NCBI GenBank assembly: GCA_037013685.1 | Contig: CM072891.1 | Span: forward strand, 20,994,501-21,058,500 | Reading direction: 5' to 3' | Source: Acridotheres tristis | Taxonomy: Eukaryota; Chordata; Aves; Passeriformes; Sturnidae | Length of the DNA stretch: 64,000 bases | Shown here: positions 46,201-61,200 of the stretch, piece by piece | Position numbering within the stretch: the first letter of the stretch is position 1 | Layout of the letters: each line of letters begins with the position of its first letter | The notes under the pieces: model-generated | What the model was told of the DNA's origin: nothing | Databases searched by the model: none | The model's input: only the letters and a program-made list of their open reading frames with translations | Translations under genes and position numbers: made by a program

Positions 46201-49200
46201 AAAGCAAAACTGGAACACCAAATGCACAAACACCTTCCTAGAGCACAATGATGCACCTACCCACGTGCACACCTTTAAAATGACCCTCAAAGCCAAGCTG
46301 AAAATTTAACAGTGTCAGTTTGTGACCTTTGTCCTACTGTACACACAGGGTGAGGCCAGTTTGAGTTTAAGATGATGACTGACATTACTATTGGCATGTG
46401 CTTACCTTGATACATCCTCCACTCAGGGGAGCTATATCATTGCACAAAACCTATTTCTTTCTACCTTCCTTTCACCAGTGAATTCAGACTCAACAGCCAG
46501 TCCTATCTGTGTGGCGAGGTGATGACAGCCCCACCTCTTGAAGAAATCTTACAAAATACCCATTGGCCAAGGCCACGTGGCAATTCTTTTTGGAAGCCCA
46601 TTGGATGCTACCTGTGCCTGAGCAGACACACTACAGAGAGCCTTATTTAATGCCACACGAAGTGTCACTCTCCAGCAGAAATGCAGTCTTTTTCACTTGG
46701 TTTGTAGTGCATTTTTTTCTTATTTTAATGTAAAACTGCAGCGATTTCTCTATTTCTCTCACACACACTCATGTACACGTATCAGTGTAGCCTGTAATGT
46801 TTGTTTGAACACCAAAATATCAGCCTGCCCTACCACCACTTCTAGGACAAATCTGTCATGTGAAGAAAGGTCACTTCAGAATAGGCAGCTGACAGAAATT
46901 AAGTTTGCTTTCATTTTGCTGCTGCGTAGTTAGTCATCTATATTCAAACTCTCCTGTTTGAACCCAGTTACCATTTGCCTGTATGCAAGGGGATTTGAGG
47001 CAAAAAATGCACTAAAGAGAAGCTAGGTGAAGCTAGGATATATTTGACTATATTTTTTTTGGTCAATATTAGTCGTACACTTTCAGGAAAACATTTAAAG
47101 AAAAGTGTAAGAGGCTGGTGAAGGGTCTGGAGCACGAGGCCAGAGTCTGGAGTGAGGAGCAGCTAAGGGAACTTGGGTGGTTTAGCCTGAAGAAAAGAAG
47201 GCTGAGGGAAGCCCTTATCACTCTCTAGAACTACCTGCAAGGAGGTTGCAGAGAGGTGAGTGTTGGTGTGGTCTCCAGGTAACAAGTGATAGAAGAAGAG
47301 GAAGCAGCTTCAAGTTATGCCAGGGGAAGTTTAGATTGGATATTAGCAAAAATTTCTTCACTAAAAGGATTGTCTGGCATTGGAACAGGCCTGGAACAGA
47401 TGGTGATGGAGTCACCACCTCTGGAGGCACTTAAAAGCCATGTAGATGTGGTACTGAGGGACATGGTTTAGTGGTGGACTTGGCAGTGCTGAGTTAATAC
47501 TTGGACTTGATCTTAAGGGTCTTTTCCAATGTAAATCGTTCCACAATTCTGTGACTCTAAGAATAAAAGAGTTTTCCAGCAGTGCATTTCTTTGAAGCAC
47601 CAACAAGACATCAGCTTCATTTTTCAAAGCAGTAGGCAAGCAAGTGCTCAGAGCTGGGCTCCTCTGGTGCCTGCTCAGACTGATTCTCACACAGCACACT
47701 TGGCTGCCCCAGCTCTCTACCACTGCCCTCAGAGGTGTCACAGTGACATTTAGCTAGCAAGGCTCTTATGTGGAACAGAAATGCATCCTCCTGCTGTTAA
47801 ATGCCATGAGAAATGGCTTATCAGATAAACAAATGATATTTAGCAATCAAGTGGCTGAAATGCTCTATTCAGACACTAAAATAAGGATCTTCCATGCATA
47901 ATAAAAAAGGGAAGTGTCATATTTTGTATCACACAAGGACTGAGTACCCTAATTGGCCAGGACACATGCCCAGGATAATAATCCTCCCTCCTGCTGGCTC
48001 CACAAATGTGCCAATGCTGTGCAGATCTTTAATGCAATAACTGATTAAAGCAACCACTGATGCTGGAAACACACCGAAGCACAGTAGCAGAGCTGCTGTT
48101 CATAATGCAGAATTATTAAAGCACATGATAACACCACATAATTTAGCAGAAAACTGTGCTTTGTTTTATCTGTAAAACACAGGAACTCATAAAGTTGGCT
48201 GTTACCTGCCATACAGCTAAATGGCTGAATGACAAATACTATGAACAGATATGTTTTAACAGCAAAGGCAGCAATCAAGATTTTTGTTTTCTTACCTCTC
48301 CAAATTCTTCATACACTTGTTCAATATAAGTGGTCCCCTTCCTTCCTGGAGAGACCTCTCCCTGTATTTCTGACTGATCACTCTCGCTTTCATTTGTCTT
48401 CCGGCTGCTCTCATGTGCTTCATTCTCTGACTCCTCTATGTTGTCTCTCTCTGACTTGTCTGAAAAAGCATCATTGTCCAAATGGTGGTTGTTCTCCAGG
48501 GTTGATTCATTCAACCTGAAACACACAGTTCATTACTTGCTTCAGCTTGATTTACAAAGTCACATTGCTTAAGGCTTTTTAAACACAGTAAAAACACCCC
48601 CAGGACTCAGAACAAGGTGTGTAGACCAGGACAGTCTCAGACATTGATTTCCTTAATAACAAAGGTTTTATCACAGAAAGCATTAGATATTTTATATCAA
48701 AATTTTCCCCTCCAAACTGCGCTTTTCAAAATGTGCCAGCTCCATTTACCCACCCTTACATAGCCCTGCTGCTGGCTCTGGATCCCACAAACCAGAGGGA
48801 TACAGAGCAAGTGCACACCCACAACTCTACACTGCTGATTAGAGAACCAAAGTATCCATCAGGAGAGATTCTTCCCTTTACAGAACCCAATCAGTGAACT
48901 GCAGCACATATGAAAAATATGACGTTATGGGATACATTTTCTTTTCAGTGCTATTGCTATTTTATTTCAACAGAGGGTGGTCCTAAGTCAGCCCTACACT
49001 AGAAAAGACAAATTTAAAAACTAATAGAAGCGAGTATTTTCTCACACACATAGCCCTTCTTCATCCACCAGGCTAACTTGGGGACTGTGCTTCCCCCAGA
49101 TGATGCTGTTTGGAAGAATAGAGTTGAAAGCATGGAGTGGACGGTTGCATGTGAGAACTCCTAAATTCTAACAGCATCTAAGAGAAAGCATGAAAGGTGT

Positions 49201-52200
49201 AACAAGCTTCATGCTCAGTGATATAGATTTTACAGAATACCAAAAATTCTCTCTCAAGTAACCTATAGCATCTCCATTTGAAAAAGCAGATGTAGTTCAT
49301 ATGACAGATGGCAAATAAGATTACACAGGTCAGAGGTCAAGTGCTGAAAAGTATTCACTAAAAGCACTTTTTTCAAATGGTATCTATCATGGGAAACAGT
49401 TTTCCTTATTCACAAATGTCTGCAGACACATTACCTCTTCCATGGCCTGGCCTAACTCCCATTTGCTGAATTTCTCAGCTTGTTCTTCCTCCGAAAATTT
49501 CTTAACTGGAAAATTGCTCTTGGATAGAGCAATAAAAAAAGATTCCCAGCTATACAAAGCATTTCAGAGGATCTAAACAGGCCCTGGATCTTGAAGAGTT
49601 TTGTAACTTCCTGTAGTCTGTCTTCCTGTCCAAGATTTCCCAGTACATGGGAATGTTCTGTCAAGTGTCAAGCTGCTCAATGATGGGCATTTTCTCAGGC
49701 CATTCTGGCCATGTTTCAATTTTTATTAAGGATGAAAGCTGAAAGTTCCCACCCCCTTCTTATTTTCTATTTTAAAAAGATAATTAGACATTACTAGGTA
49801 GAGTCAGATTAAATTAAAAAAAAAAAAAAAGCAACAGAAGAATCAGAACACGGAACTGGCATCAGCTTTTCAGAAGATATCAACTTCCAACTATGCACTG
49901 AAATAAACTTATGATTTTTAACTTGCCCAGCAAGTCACATTGTGACAGCCACAGCTCAGTTTCTGGCAGAGCCCAGTTTCTAGAATTCTTTTGGAAGTGT
50001 CATCTACAGCTTTCTGTGCCTTTAGAAAATCATTCTTTTAATTCCATTTCTAAATATATGTACATCTGCATATATATATTTACATATACAGTGTTCATAG
50101 GTACAAACCACAAGACTTTAAAATTGATAGCTGTACTGTACAATAAAACTAAGATCATAAATCAGAGTCAATGACCAGCACTAATAATTTGCTATCAGAC
50201 ATTATGTGTCTTCATTGTTTTAGTGCCAGGATATTAATTGTCTTTTTCAGCCAGCAAGCAGCAAATGTAATGACTGGTACCTAAATACACTGGCGACACA
50301 GATTACACACACATGAATTTAAAATAGTAAAGCAGCAAAAAGATCAGGAGAGAGCTGTCTGGAGAGATCATCCCACGGTTCCTCAACACAGCTGTTTCCT
50401 GGATGGTATGTCCAGGAAAATATTAGTTTTGGATCATTTAAATACCTAATTTATTTCTTAACTTTTCAATGGTCAAGTAAACACGTGAGTGTTGTCTGTG
50501 GTTGCTTTGCTCCCTTTACCTAGTGAAAGTCTTCTCCATGGGGAAAAAATACTTGAAAGAACAGTTCATTATAAGGCTTTTAGTTCATGGTTGATAAGTA
50601 GCACTTGTTTCTATTTCACAAGTGTAAGAAGAGCAAGTTTTCCATTGTCAACTGCCCCACATTTGGGAAATATCTGAAGTTTAATGGAACAAATTACTCT
50701 TTTCTTAGTTTTCTCTCACTACCACCACCAACCTCCACCCTAGTATTTTTTAAGGATTTCAGATTTTGTCCAAGAGGGAAATCAGATTTATATGAAAGTC
50801 CACTCAACTGTGCACAGATTACCCACCACCACAAACAAGGCAAGACTTGATACATCCAGAGCCATGGAACTCTGGGGAACCAAAGGGAAAACAGATGCTT
50901 CTCCTTCTGAGGATCAAATATGAGATGCTGAAGTGCAGCCAGGCTCTTCCTCCAAAAAGAATCGCCACTGAGTATGTGTGATATGCTAAAAACAAAAGCC
51001 ATGCCATGAGCTTGGCCAAGCAATCAATGTGAAGACTTCCCAGGGGCTTCCAATGAGATTTGGACCAAACTCCAAAAGCTATGCTAAAAGTCAACACTGG
51101 ATTTCCACCACAAACGTGGGTAACCTGGCATTTTTCATGACTAATTTACTGTTTCAGCATATTAGAGTTCTCTTACAGCAGTGCTTTATTCCCTAAGTGG
51201 CATCCTTGGAAACATCAGTTGGTGACCAGGACTTCTTGGGGTCTGATACTGCTCTTCTACGCAAAGCAAAGAAAAAACTTTGGTTCTTGCAAACAAGTAA
51301 CCAGCCAGATTCCTGGGGCTGCTGGAGATAAGACATGGAAGCCACAAGAAATACAACTTCATATTAAAAAGAAGAGAAACTGGTGGCCTAAAAGTCTCTT
51401 GTCTAAAATCACTGATTTACACAAGTACTTAAGCCTTTGATTTACTCACACAGTTCTCTCTCATTTTTATATGCTACTAAAGACATGGATTTTAAAATCA
51501 CTGTATAATCTTGATTTGTTTCCCAGCACGAAAGGAGCAAAGCAGCCAGCAGACACATGCAACTTTGGCTCAACAGAAAATCTGTGTTTGCCAGCTCCCA
51601 AGGGGGTTTTGTTCTCCCTATAATATCCATCATCTTCTCTTACTTTTTCTGTTCTTGACAGAGTAGTTTGGCTAATTTGAAGATAGAGTTAAATGTAATT
51701 AACTGGCCCCCTAACAACTGCATGCCAATTTAATTGGTAAGATTCCCTGTAGGGAAAGCATTTAATTAGAATGATTGAATCCCTGTGAGGAAGCCACTGT
51801 CACTGGCAAACCAAAAACACTTTGCTCAGCACTTGAACAATTTGGGTTTTGCATTCTCCCTTATTTAAATGTTCTTCATTCCTTCAGGGATGACAGCAAG
51901 TCATCCTCCTATCCCGTAACCCTCAAACTCCCCTGGGCTTTAAGCACTGGGTAGTTTGGGTACACATTCCCAACAGTGGTAAGACTCAGAAAGGAGAGTG
52001 TACTGTCCGTTCAACCACATGCTGAACACCCAGCTTGAACCAGACTCAGCTAAAATTTGAGCCTATAAGAAATATCTGATTGCAATTGTAGGTACTCTGT
52101 CCTGCTGAAAACTCTACCATTTGTGCTACTACTACCAAGTCCCATATTTCAAGGGGGCTTTTAATGTTATACAACTAAGAGGTGAAATAGAGGCATCACT

Positions 52201-55200
52201 TAAGCAGCATTCACACATAATATTCTGAAGAAATACTTCACTACAGTTTTAACCCTATCTTCTGCATGGGCTTACAGTAGCCATGGGTTTGCCTGAATGT
52301 TCTCAGTGCCACAGGCTCCATTTTTATATTACGTGCATTTCTGTACACACATCCATCAGCAAAAAAACCAAGTCCACTGCATTCTTGAATTCATTATCAC
52401 AGTCAGCACAGAGACTCCCAGGCATAAGGAAAGTATCATGAAAGAAGCCCATGAGCACAAGTACTAGGGCACATGATGTGGTAAGATATTAGATTTCCTT
52501 TTCTTCTCCCACTGCTTTTCAGTAAAGCTCCTCTTCAAACTCTAGATAAAACCCTGAACAGCAGGACTGGAGAACACATCCTGGGATCACCAGAACCTAT
52601 CAGGGCAAAGGGCAGACTGAAATGCTGCAACCCATTTTGGTCCCATGGGGTCAGAGATACCGTCACGCTCTGAAGAGAACTCAGACCCCTGCTGTTGCTG
52701 TAACAGAGACCAAGAAAATCTCTTAAAGGTGAGGTCCTGCTCTGCAAGGCATCATCTTTGCAGACTGCAGGAGTTGCTACCCTAGAAACTGCATAACTGA
52801 TGGTGCATTGCTGTGAGCTCTAAAAGTCACACTCCAAACAGCAGAACTAGAAATAGACACTACTTCCCCCAGTTCTCACTCCAAAGGCCAAATGTCTATA
52901 CCAGAAGGATTTCTGAAGTTGCTTATTCAGCTATAAGCAACAGAAAGGCCTAGGGCTTTTTACTGTGTAGAGAGCTTTGATGTTCCAAAATGCTGCACTA
53001 ATATCAGGAATATGAATAGAAAGGAGGCTGTGGGGACTCTTTTCCCCTTACGTAAAAATGTATCTGATTCATCGAGGGAGAAATTGGACACCCCTCAAAA
53101 CCCCTGTAGAGAGAGAAAGTAATTATAAAACGAAGGATGCAGTGTGTGCACTCTGCCGACTATGACACAGTATTACTAGGGAAGAGTACACGTTATTAAC
53201 AAATAGATCAGACTCAGAGCCATATGTGCTAGCAACACACAGCCATTGTTAGTGACTGTGTCTGTGTAACTGCAGCAGCTAGATTCTGCAATCTCCACTC
53301 AGGCAAGCCATTTTTCATGCTGGCATCCCCAGACACCATTTTGGCCCAAGCAGGGGACAGAAGAAAGTCGTTTATGTACAAACAAACAGAGCTGAGATTT
53401 CCCCCAGCCCATGTGTTCAAGCATTAGGTGGCAACACCAAGCCCATATATTAATGAGGGATGAAGCAGAGGTACATATAAGCTGGTTTTTAAACAGATTT
53501 CCTCAGACTCTGCCTAGACTGTGCTAAAGTTTGATCCATATGACACCTCTCTATGCATTAAGGAGTAGCAGCCCCATCTTACTGGAAGAACTCCTGGTCT
53601 GACATAGCACTGCTGTGCAAGAGGTGGTTGAGCCCTGCATGTGCAGAATCACTGGAGCAGTTCACTTCTCCATCCTTCCCCTGCTTGGAGGCACTGAGCC
53701 GGAAGAGGCTGGAGCAACGCAGGGCAAGTTCCAAAGCATCCAGCCAGCATCGGCCTGTGAAAACAAAATGAATTATTTAAGCACAGCAGAGTAAATAACA
53801 CAATTCATGCATTGCTTCTCTAAAGCTTCTTGCCTGGGAGTATAGCTCATTATCATTACAATTCAGGAAGTCGCTGTGTAGAATATATTTTTTATATATA
53901 TAATCCCTAAGTTATCTAGCCAGGAATGGTGTGTTTTAGTGGCTGCATGAGTAATATATCTGCATGGGTCATACAGTGGGAAGCTCTCCCCCACTCCCTC
54001 TTCCCTAATAATATCTCCTTCTAATCCCCCACAGTTTGTTCACATCCCCTTGGCCCATTGTGATTTAGTCCAAGATGCAGGGAATCTGTGCAGGTATGGC
54101 GCTTCCACACCACCCAGCATATCATGTCTGCAAGTGATACACTCCCCAAAACACATTCACCAACCACTTGGCATCCCCATCTCACACACTTCCCAATGGT
54201 AGGGAGATACCAGGGCACTGAGCTGTGTGGGAGAGGTGCTTGCTTACTCTGGGATCCCTGAACCACAGCCTGCTCAGGGGTCCCATGCTGGCTGCAGCGT
54301 TGCAATAACCACCATTCCAATCAAGATCTAGGATGGTCAATATGTGACAGAGTGATTGAGACTAGAGGAAGTTCCCAGGCTGTTCATTTTCCCTCTTTCT
54401 CTGAATTTTAAACTTTTTTTTTTTTTTCATTCCTTCTCTCTGCCTGGTCCATTAGATAATCTGGGTGGAGTATCATTTTTTCTTATCTTGCCACAGAAAA
54501 ATCTTTACCTGAAGGGTCTTTTTTGCAGAAAAGCATGGCACAGAGCCAACACAAACTGCAGTTCCTATGCACAGCCACACTGGATTTCCTTATGGTCTGC
54601 ACAGGTCCAGACAGCGAATGGAAAGCACAGGAATCCAAGCTGACCCTTGGCTCCTTTTGCAATTATCCATACAAGGCTACAAAGCTATAGGTTAAAACTC
54701 AACCACCACAGTGCTGGAGCTGCTGTACTCTGGAAGCACCTGAAAATAACCTGCTTCTGTAGTGCAGTCATTAATGAGGCCAGGGCACCTGCAAATTAGC
54801 TGAACACTCGAGAATTGAAGTATTAAGCGAGTTATACTCTAATTTCAAGCTTGTAAAACAGAGCTCTTCATTACACTTCTCAGAATACATTTCACAATAA
54901 TTAGAAGTGTGATTGAGAGACATTGAAGGAAACAATGGATTTTGCTCTAGCAATGGCAAGTCCTGCAAAACAGGTTTCCCTGGACCTCATTCATTCCTGG
55001 TCCCATTTGGCAAAATTTTCCATTAGATTCTTTTCTATCACACAGCATCAAGCACATGCATAAATCTCTCTGGGATCCTGCTGCTCTCCTGGGCAGAATT
55101 CCCATCAACTTCAATATGACCAAAATTTGGCTCTGTAAGATCAATAAGAATTTTTAAAAAATTTAGAACATGTATATAAAGAAATGTTTATAAATTTGAG

Positions 55201-58200
55201 TGGCTTTCAGTGCTTGCTTTGATACAGAGCTGCAACCAGTAAAATAATATCTCAAATCTTTAAAGTATTGCACTTGAACATTTAGCCACAAACATTGCAG
55301 AGCCTCAGTCATTTATTCTAATTTTATTCAATAAATTCCTTCAGCATCAGCTTATGATTTAATAATAACATCACAAATAATGGTTAATAAAAGATTAGAA
55401 AGATTGAATGCTGTTGAAATTTATTTCACACTACTTTGTATTTAACAAATATTCTTGCATTAAGGCTTTACAGGCAGAGATTTATTTCCTTCTCACTGTG
55501 TGGAGGATTTGCATGGATAACCCATTAGAGTTAATGGCTGCACTGAGCACAAATCCACCTCCTCCTACAAATCCCTCCTCCCCCAAACCCACCACTATGC
55601 AAATCTCTTTCAGGCTGTGCCACGCAAGGGAGCACACTCCTGCTCAGGCTCCCTGCCTTGACTCTCTTCTGCCTTTAAATTTGCTTTTCTTTTCCAGTTC
55701 CGCAGAGTGAGAGCTGTGTGATGTGACATTTGGAAATGCTGCATATGTCAAGATATTTTTGTATTAACTAGACTGTTAAAATCAGGTGCTTTGACAGGTA
55801 GGTTGATCCGTAGCAGCATGAGCCCTTTGAGGCAGCACAGAGGCCATCTCCTCAGTGCTTTGCAGCTCTCATGGACACTCATTCTCTTATGATGTTTGAG
55901 GCAAGGGTGGCCTCCAAGCCTCCCTCAGACATCCATTTTCCTAGGGATGTAGCCAGAGCAGCCCATGCTGGCCATAACCCATGGGCAGCTCTTTTACCCC
56001 CATCCCACTGCCACAGGTGTTCACTGCTACTGACGTGACCTTACAGGCTTGGTCAAAAATTTGGGGTTCACCACATCACCAAAGGAAATTTCTACACAAT
56101 ATATCCATCTCTTTAGATAACTCCCTGGGAGGTGTTACGAGAAACTTGAATATTTTCTGAAGCCTTATTCAAGGAGCCTAAATTTAAAAAAAACCCAAAG
56201 CATTGAATATTCATTTTAATAGTCCCATGCAGATATACATAGCTTTAGAAGAACTTGCTGTGCATCAGCAGTCAGCATTCCTTGTGCCCTGCAGCAAACA
56301 GAAATGGCATCAGTGCACACCCTTGTTTTCATTTCTAACAGAAACTGAACTGAAGGGATGCAGAGCATCCCCAAGCCCAGAAATGGGCCTTCAGCCATCA
56401 GGTGGTGCTGTGAATCCAAACAAACACATGTCACTGACCCATATGTAAAATACAGACTTACTTCTGCAAACAAAAAGGTTACATTCTCTGCAAGTGACTG
56501 GTGTGTTAATTACAGCATAAATCCATAAAATTATACTCTCTCAATTACAGGGATTGCAAACAAGATAAACCTGTTTCCTTGCTAAAGGCCTATATGAAAT
56601 GTTTTTACATCTGTTTTTACATCATTTTCTATTGAGCTGTATTCTTCTGGATTGTGAAGGTGATACAAAAATGCTAGCATTTGGATTACTTAATTGCTTA
56701 CCTGACAAGTCTACTCAGTCCCTCAGGAACTGCAGAAGGGGAGAAATGAATGTGGTCACATAATAAAAGGCTGCCACCTACAGTCATGGTACTGCATGAA
56801 GGCTTCATGGCTACCTCAATTCTCACATGTTCTAATTTTGAGTGGGTGACTCAAATAGGGTTTTTTGTATCCAGGGTAATTAGATCAGAAAAGAATGTAA
56901 GATGTGGGTTCCTTCAGAGTGGAATGGCAGCCCAAAAGGGTGCATATGAAGGAAGCAAAAAAAAAAAAAGTTACAATAATATTCTTTTAGAAGGTTTAGA
57001 GCTGTAAAAAACCGCAATCAATTATCAGTTATAATTTTTCATGAACTGTGGCTTAAACTGAGCATATGTTTAAATCCTAAAGAAAAACCCAGAAGCATAT
57101 TGTCAGCTTGTGGCAGAATCTCCCCACAAGCTTTTAAGCTCTTCTCAAATCAAATTATATAGAAACAGAGAATTGTTAGCATTGGAAAATACCTCTAAGA
57201 TCATCAAGTGCAACTGTTAACCCAAGACTGCCAAGTCCACCATTAAACCATGTTTCAGAGTGCCACATCTGCATGTCTTTTAAATACCTGCAGGGATGGT
57301 GACTCAGCCACTTCCCTGGGCATCCTGCTCCAGTGCTCATCCACTAAGCAGGTCACCTTATCATACAACGAGATCAGGTTGGTCAAGCAGGACCTGCCTT
57401 CCCCAAACCCAGGCTGGCTGGTGCTGATCCCTTGGTTGTCCTGTACATGCTTTGAGGCGCAAACAGGAATCACCATGGCTCCTTGCAGGACGCTTCCTGC
57501 GTCACCAGGGCACTGCTGGCACCATGAAGAAACCCGAGGGCTGAATAGCAGCAGGCATAGGCTTTTTTTTTTCCACAGACAAAAGGAACTACTAAAACCA
57601 AGAGACAAAAATAATTTATTCTCCCTCTTGGATGATACCTCTAAATTTTAAGTTTTCTGTTCTGTTCTGCTTGGATGTGCTTTTCCGTTGTGCTTGGGTG
57701 ATGAAGACAAAACAGTCCGATTCCAGCTGGGGACTCAAGGACAGTATCTTTAAACTTCAAGCCCTAAGCATAAACAACGTGAAGGACACACAAGCAAGCA
57801 AGGAGGATGAAACTTCCCTATTTGATAGTTGACTCCTGCATGCAAATGGACTGAAACCTATAAAGGTGTGAGAACTCGTGACCAGCCCCTCCTTTGCTTC
57901 CATCTTGGAGCCATCCAGGCAGGGGCCACGACTGTGGCACTTATATTGCTAGAGTGTGGCTTTTGTAGGCCTTTCGTAGGCCTCATAATAAATACCCATT
58001 TTATTCTCCTTAACTCTGTGTGTAGCCTCTGTTCCAGCTCCTCAAGGCATCAGGAAAAAAATAATTGAAACAACAGAAGGTGCTTATGCTGCTAATCTAG
58101 GTTCAGTTCAAAGAAAAACTTGAGTCTGTCCTAGTCTTTGAAGAGATCTATAAAATTACAAAAATATCTCACAGGACAGAAACAGGCAGCACTGAAAACA

Positions 58201-61200
58201 CTAAGTTATTCAGTTTTGAAATTCTTTGCACTCACCTAGAACCACTCATAATCTGATGTGCCAAGTCTATCTGCCACATTTTGCAGCAGCTGGTCACGGA
58301 GGACACAACCAATGTTCTCTCAGCACTCACCAGAAAGAAAGATCTGCTCTAGATGGAATCACACCATTACACACAGAAGTATAAGTCTGGGACTATACTT
58401 CTTTTCCACTGCATTCCTGTAGCTACAGAACACCTGGGATGAATCTCTTGCCAATTAAGACTTCAAAAGGCTCACACTGAGCAACCACACATTCCTCAAG
58501 AGAGGCATCGCTAAGGGAATATTATTCTTCTTGAATTATTAAAGTCCTCCAGCTTTGGCCTCATGCCTCACACTTACAGATAGATGCTTTTAAAAATCAA
58601 CCTGAAGTAGACTGTCACCTGGAAACGATGAATTCTTGCTCAAGTGCACACAAATCAGGAATCGTGAGGAAGAGGCTGATTTGGTTCAGTCAGTGAACAT
58701 TAAGGTCATCGTGTTCAGCTGACTGCTTATTTTGCTGTGCCACTTGGGTGCCTGCCTGCATGATTTCTTGCACTTTGGCTGTCAAGATGCAAGAACGTGA
58801 GCTCTCAATTAGCTGCAGCTGCAATTTATGCAGTGAACTTAATGAAATCTTGTTGCAAAAGCCTGGATTTTAAACCACTGTGGAAGGCCTAAGGAATATG
58901 AAACAAAGACATAAAGCTAAAAAGATATTCTATTTTCTCCAGAGCTGCCAGGACCCAGAAATATATTTAATTGTTAACTTGGTTTCAGATTGCAATCTTC
59001 CTTGTGTTTCTTTGCTTCTGTGCGTGACCCTTATTTCAACAACCTAATTTCCTCCCCAGATGAGAGCATCAGTTCGGGAGGAAGGGCCATATGCCTAGAA
59101 AAGAAACAACATCGTAAGCCAGACCATCAGGATTTCCACACAATTGCATCCACATCAGGGAGTGGTGGCTACCCAAAGCACATCTTAAGGAGAGGGCAGA
59201 CACAAGGAATAAACGTAAATGTGGTTTACAATTCCACTGTTAAGATTTTAACCCTTGGTAATCTGCCACTTAGAATTCCATTAGTCGGAATACGCCCTGT
59301 GGCAGCAGTGCCCATGGCAAAGTGGAGATCCTCACAGTGAGATCTAAGCTTAGGATGCACCAGTTAGACCTCAAGGGCAGCCCCAGAATGGTCTGGGCAG
59401 GAAGCTTGGGATGGATTTAACCTATTGATTTTAAGTCACTCCTCAACATTAATCTGAAATGCATGCACAGTCACTGGTTTGGAAAAAGCACTCTTCTTTG
59501 AAACTGCTATGAAAGAAAGACCCTGCACTTGTTCAGGTTGAGCCCTGTAGGCTGACATGACCTTTCCAGAGGCTGATGTTTAAAACATATCAAAAAGCAA
59601 ACTGCTGCTCTGGTCTGTGAATGTGAAATCTGCTGTATCTGGGCAGTGGTTCTGCAGATTGTCCAGAAGTCAGGATCTTAAATCCTACCAACAGTCAGTC
59701 ACAGATGGTACAGCAGAGGGACAAAAGGGGATTCTGAAATGCTGAGAGAAAAAGTAGGCCATGTAGCTGCTGATCATGATATAGTTGCCTGGATAGCTGA
59801 ACTGTACATCTAACATATGCTGCAACTCAGTATTTCCCAGCTAGTCAGAGGCCTCCACGAATGATATTTGCCAAATGCTCTGCTGTTCATTTTCTAATAC
59901 TAACATGGGAGACTGTGTTAAGAAGAACACAGCCAGGACACCTACTCAGAGATTCTGTAGATTCATGCAGCGCTGCACCACAGGGGAAGATGTGAACACA
60001 CTACAAATACGCACAAGGGCTCAGATCCCACCTGCCCCATTTGTCTCAGCTGGCTTAGCTCATTTTACCTCAATCTCCTGTCTCTCTTGCATCCTCTAGG
60101 TTTGTGCAGTGTGTTAAAGAAATGAAACAAATTCGGGCAGCCCCTTTTGGAGATGCTTCTTTACGCCAAGTGAAGCAATGTAACAGTCGAAAACCATTTC
60201 AGTCATGTCTTCTGAGTTGAAAATCAAACGGTATAAAGTGCAAAGTACAAGCCTTAATTTCCAACAGTTTATACAGAATTCTTTAAATGTAGCAGTTTCT
60301 GCTCCTTGTGTCCTTGTCTGCATATATTTTACATGACCTACTGACATTAATACTCTCTCCAAGTCACTCATCTCCAAGTATGACACTCATATGTTTGGCC
60401 ATTTGTCAGGACATGTATTTGTGAGGAAGCTGTTCTTCTCTCATGTCTGGAGATTCACATCCTGCCCTTCCTACACAAAGTATATGGCCATTTTCCACAG
60501 CTAACTGACCTCAGCTGTGAAGTCAAATACTCTCATTCAGCTGGAAATTACACCATTTTTCATGCTAATATTTCTGGTGCAATTCAGTATCAATTTTTTT
60601 GGTGAGTCCACTGCTAAATGGACAGACCCAAAGCTTCAGCTTTCATGATCACCTCATCATACTCAGAATCTACTCTGCATAATGTGGGTGCTCCAAACCT
60701 GTGCAGGTGGCTCTAGGGCACTGCTGGTGCTGTTCAAGAGCTTGTATTTTGTCTTGAACCAAAGGCCCCAGTTACTTTACACATTTAGGATATTTGACTG
60801 AGGGGCACCTCAGTTCCTCAGCTCCTCCTTCCCTTGATCACATTAGCTTTCCATCTAACATTAGGACTCTACTGGAGAGAAGCAGCAACGAAAAGGAAAA
60901 TCACACTAAGCTGAAAGTAATTCTGTTTTGATCGGCCTGGCCTCTGCATGCTTCCAAAGGATCTTGGCCAACATCTTGGCTTTCAAAAGATGTTCCAGGA
61001 ACTCACTATTTTAAGCTCTTTTAACACTGGAGACACGTAATTAATTCACTGGGCAGAAAACTTCCCACAGGCATTTCAACACTGAAAATTCTCACATGCC
61101 AGGCATGGTCCCTTTTGTGCTTTTCCACCACATGTTGTATGACCCAGACAGAGAGATCACAGCTAGAAAAGTCTTACCTCTCATGCTCTCTTGGGAGCTA

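Noticed and set aside
47246..47471. Overlapping short frames suggesting a small gene
   Set aside because: They fall in the non-coding 3' end of a CR1 element.
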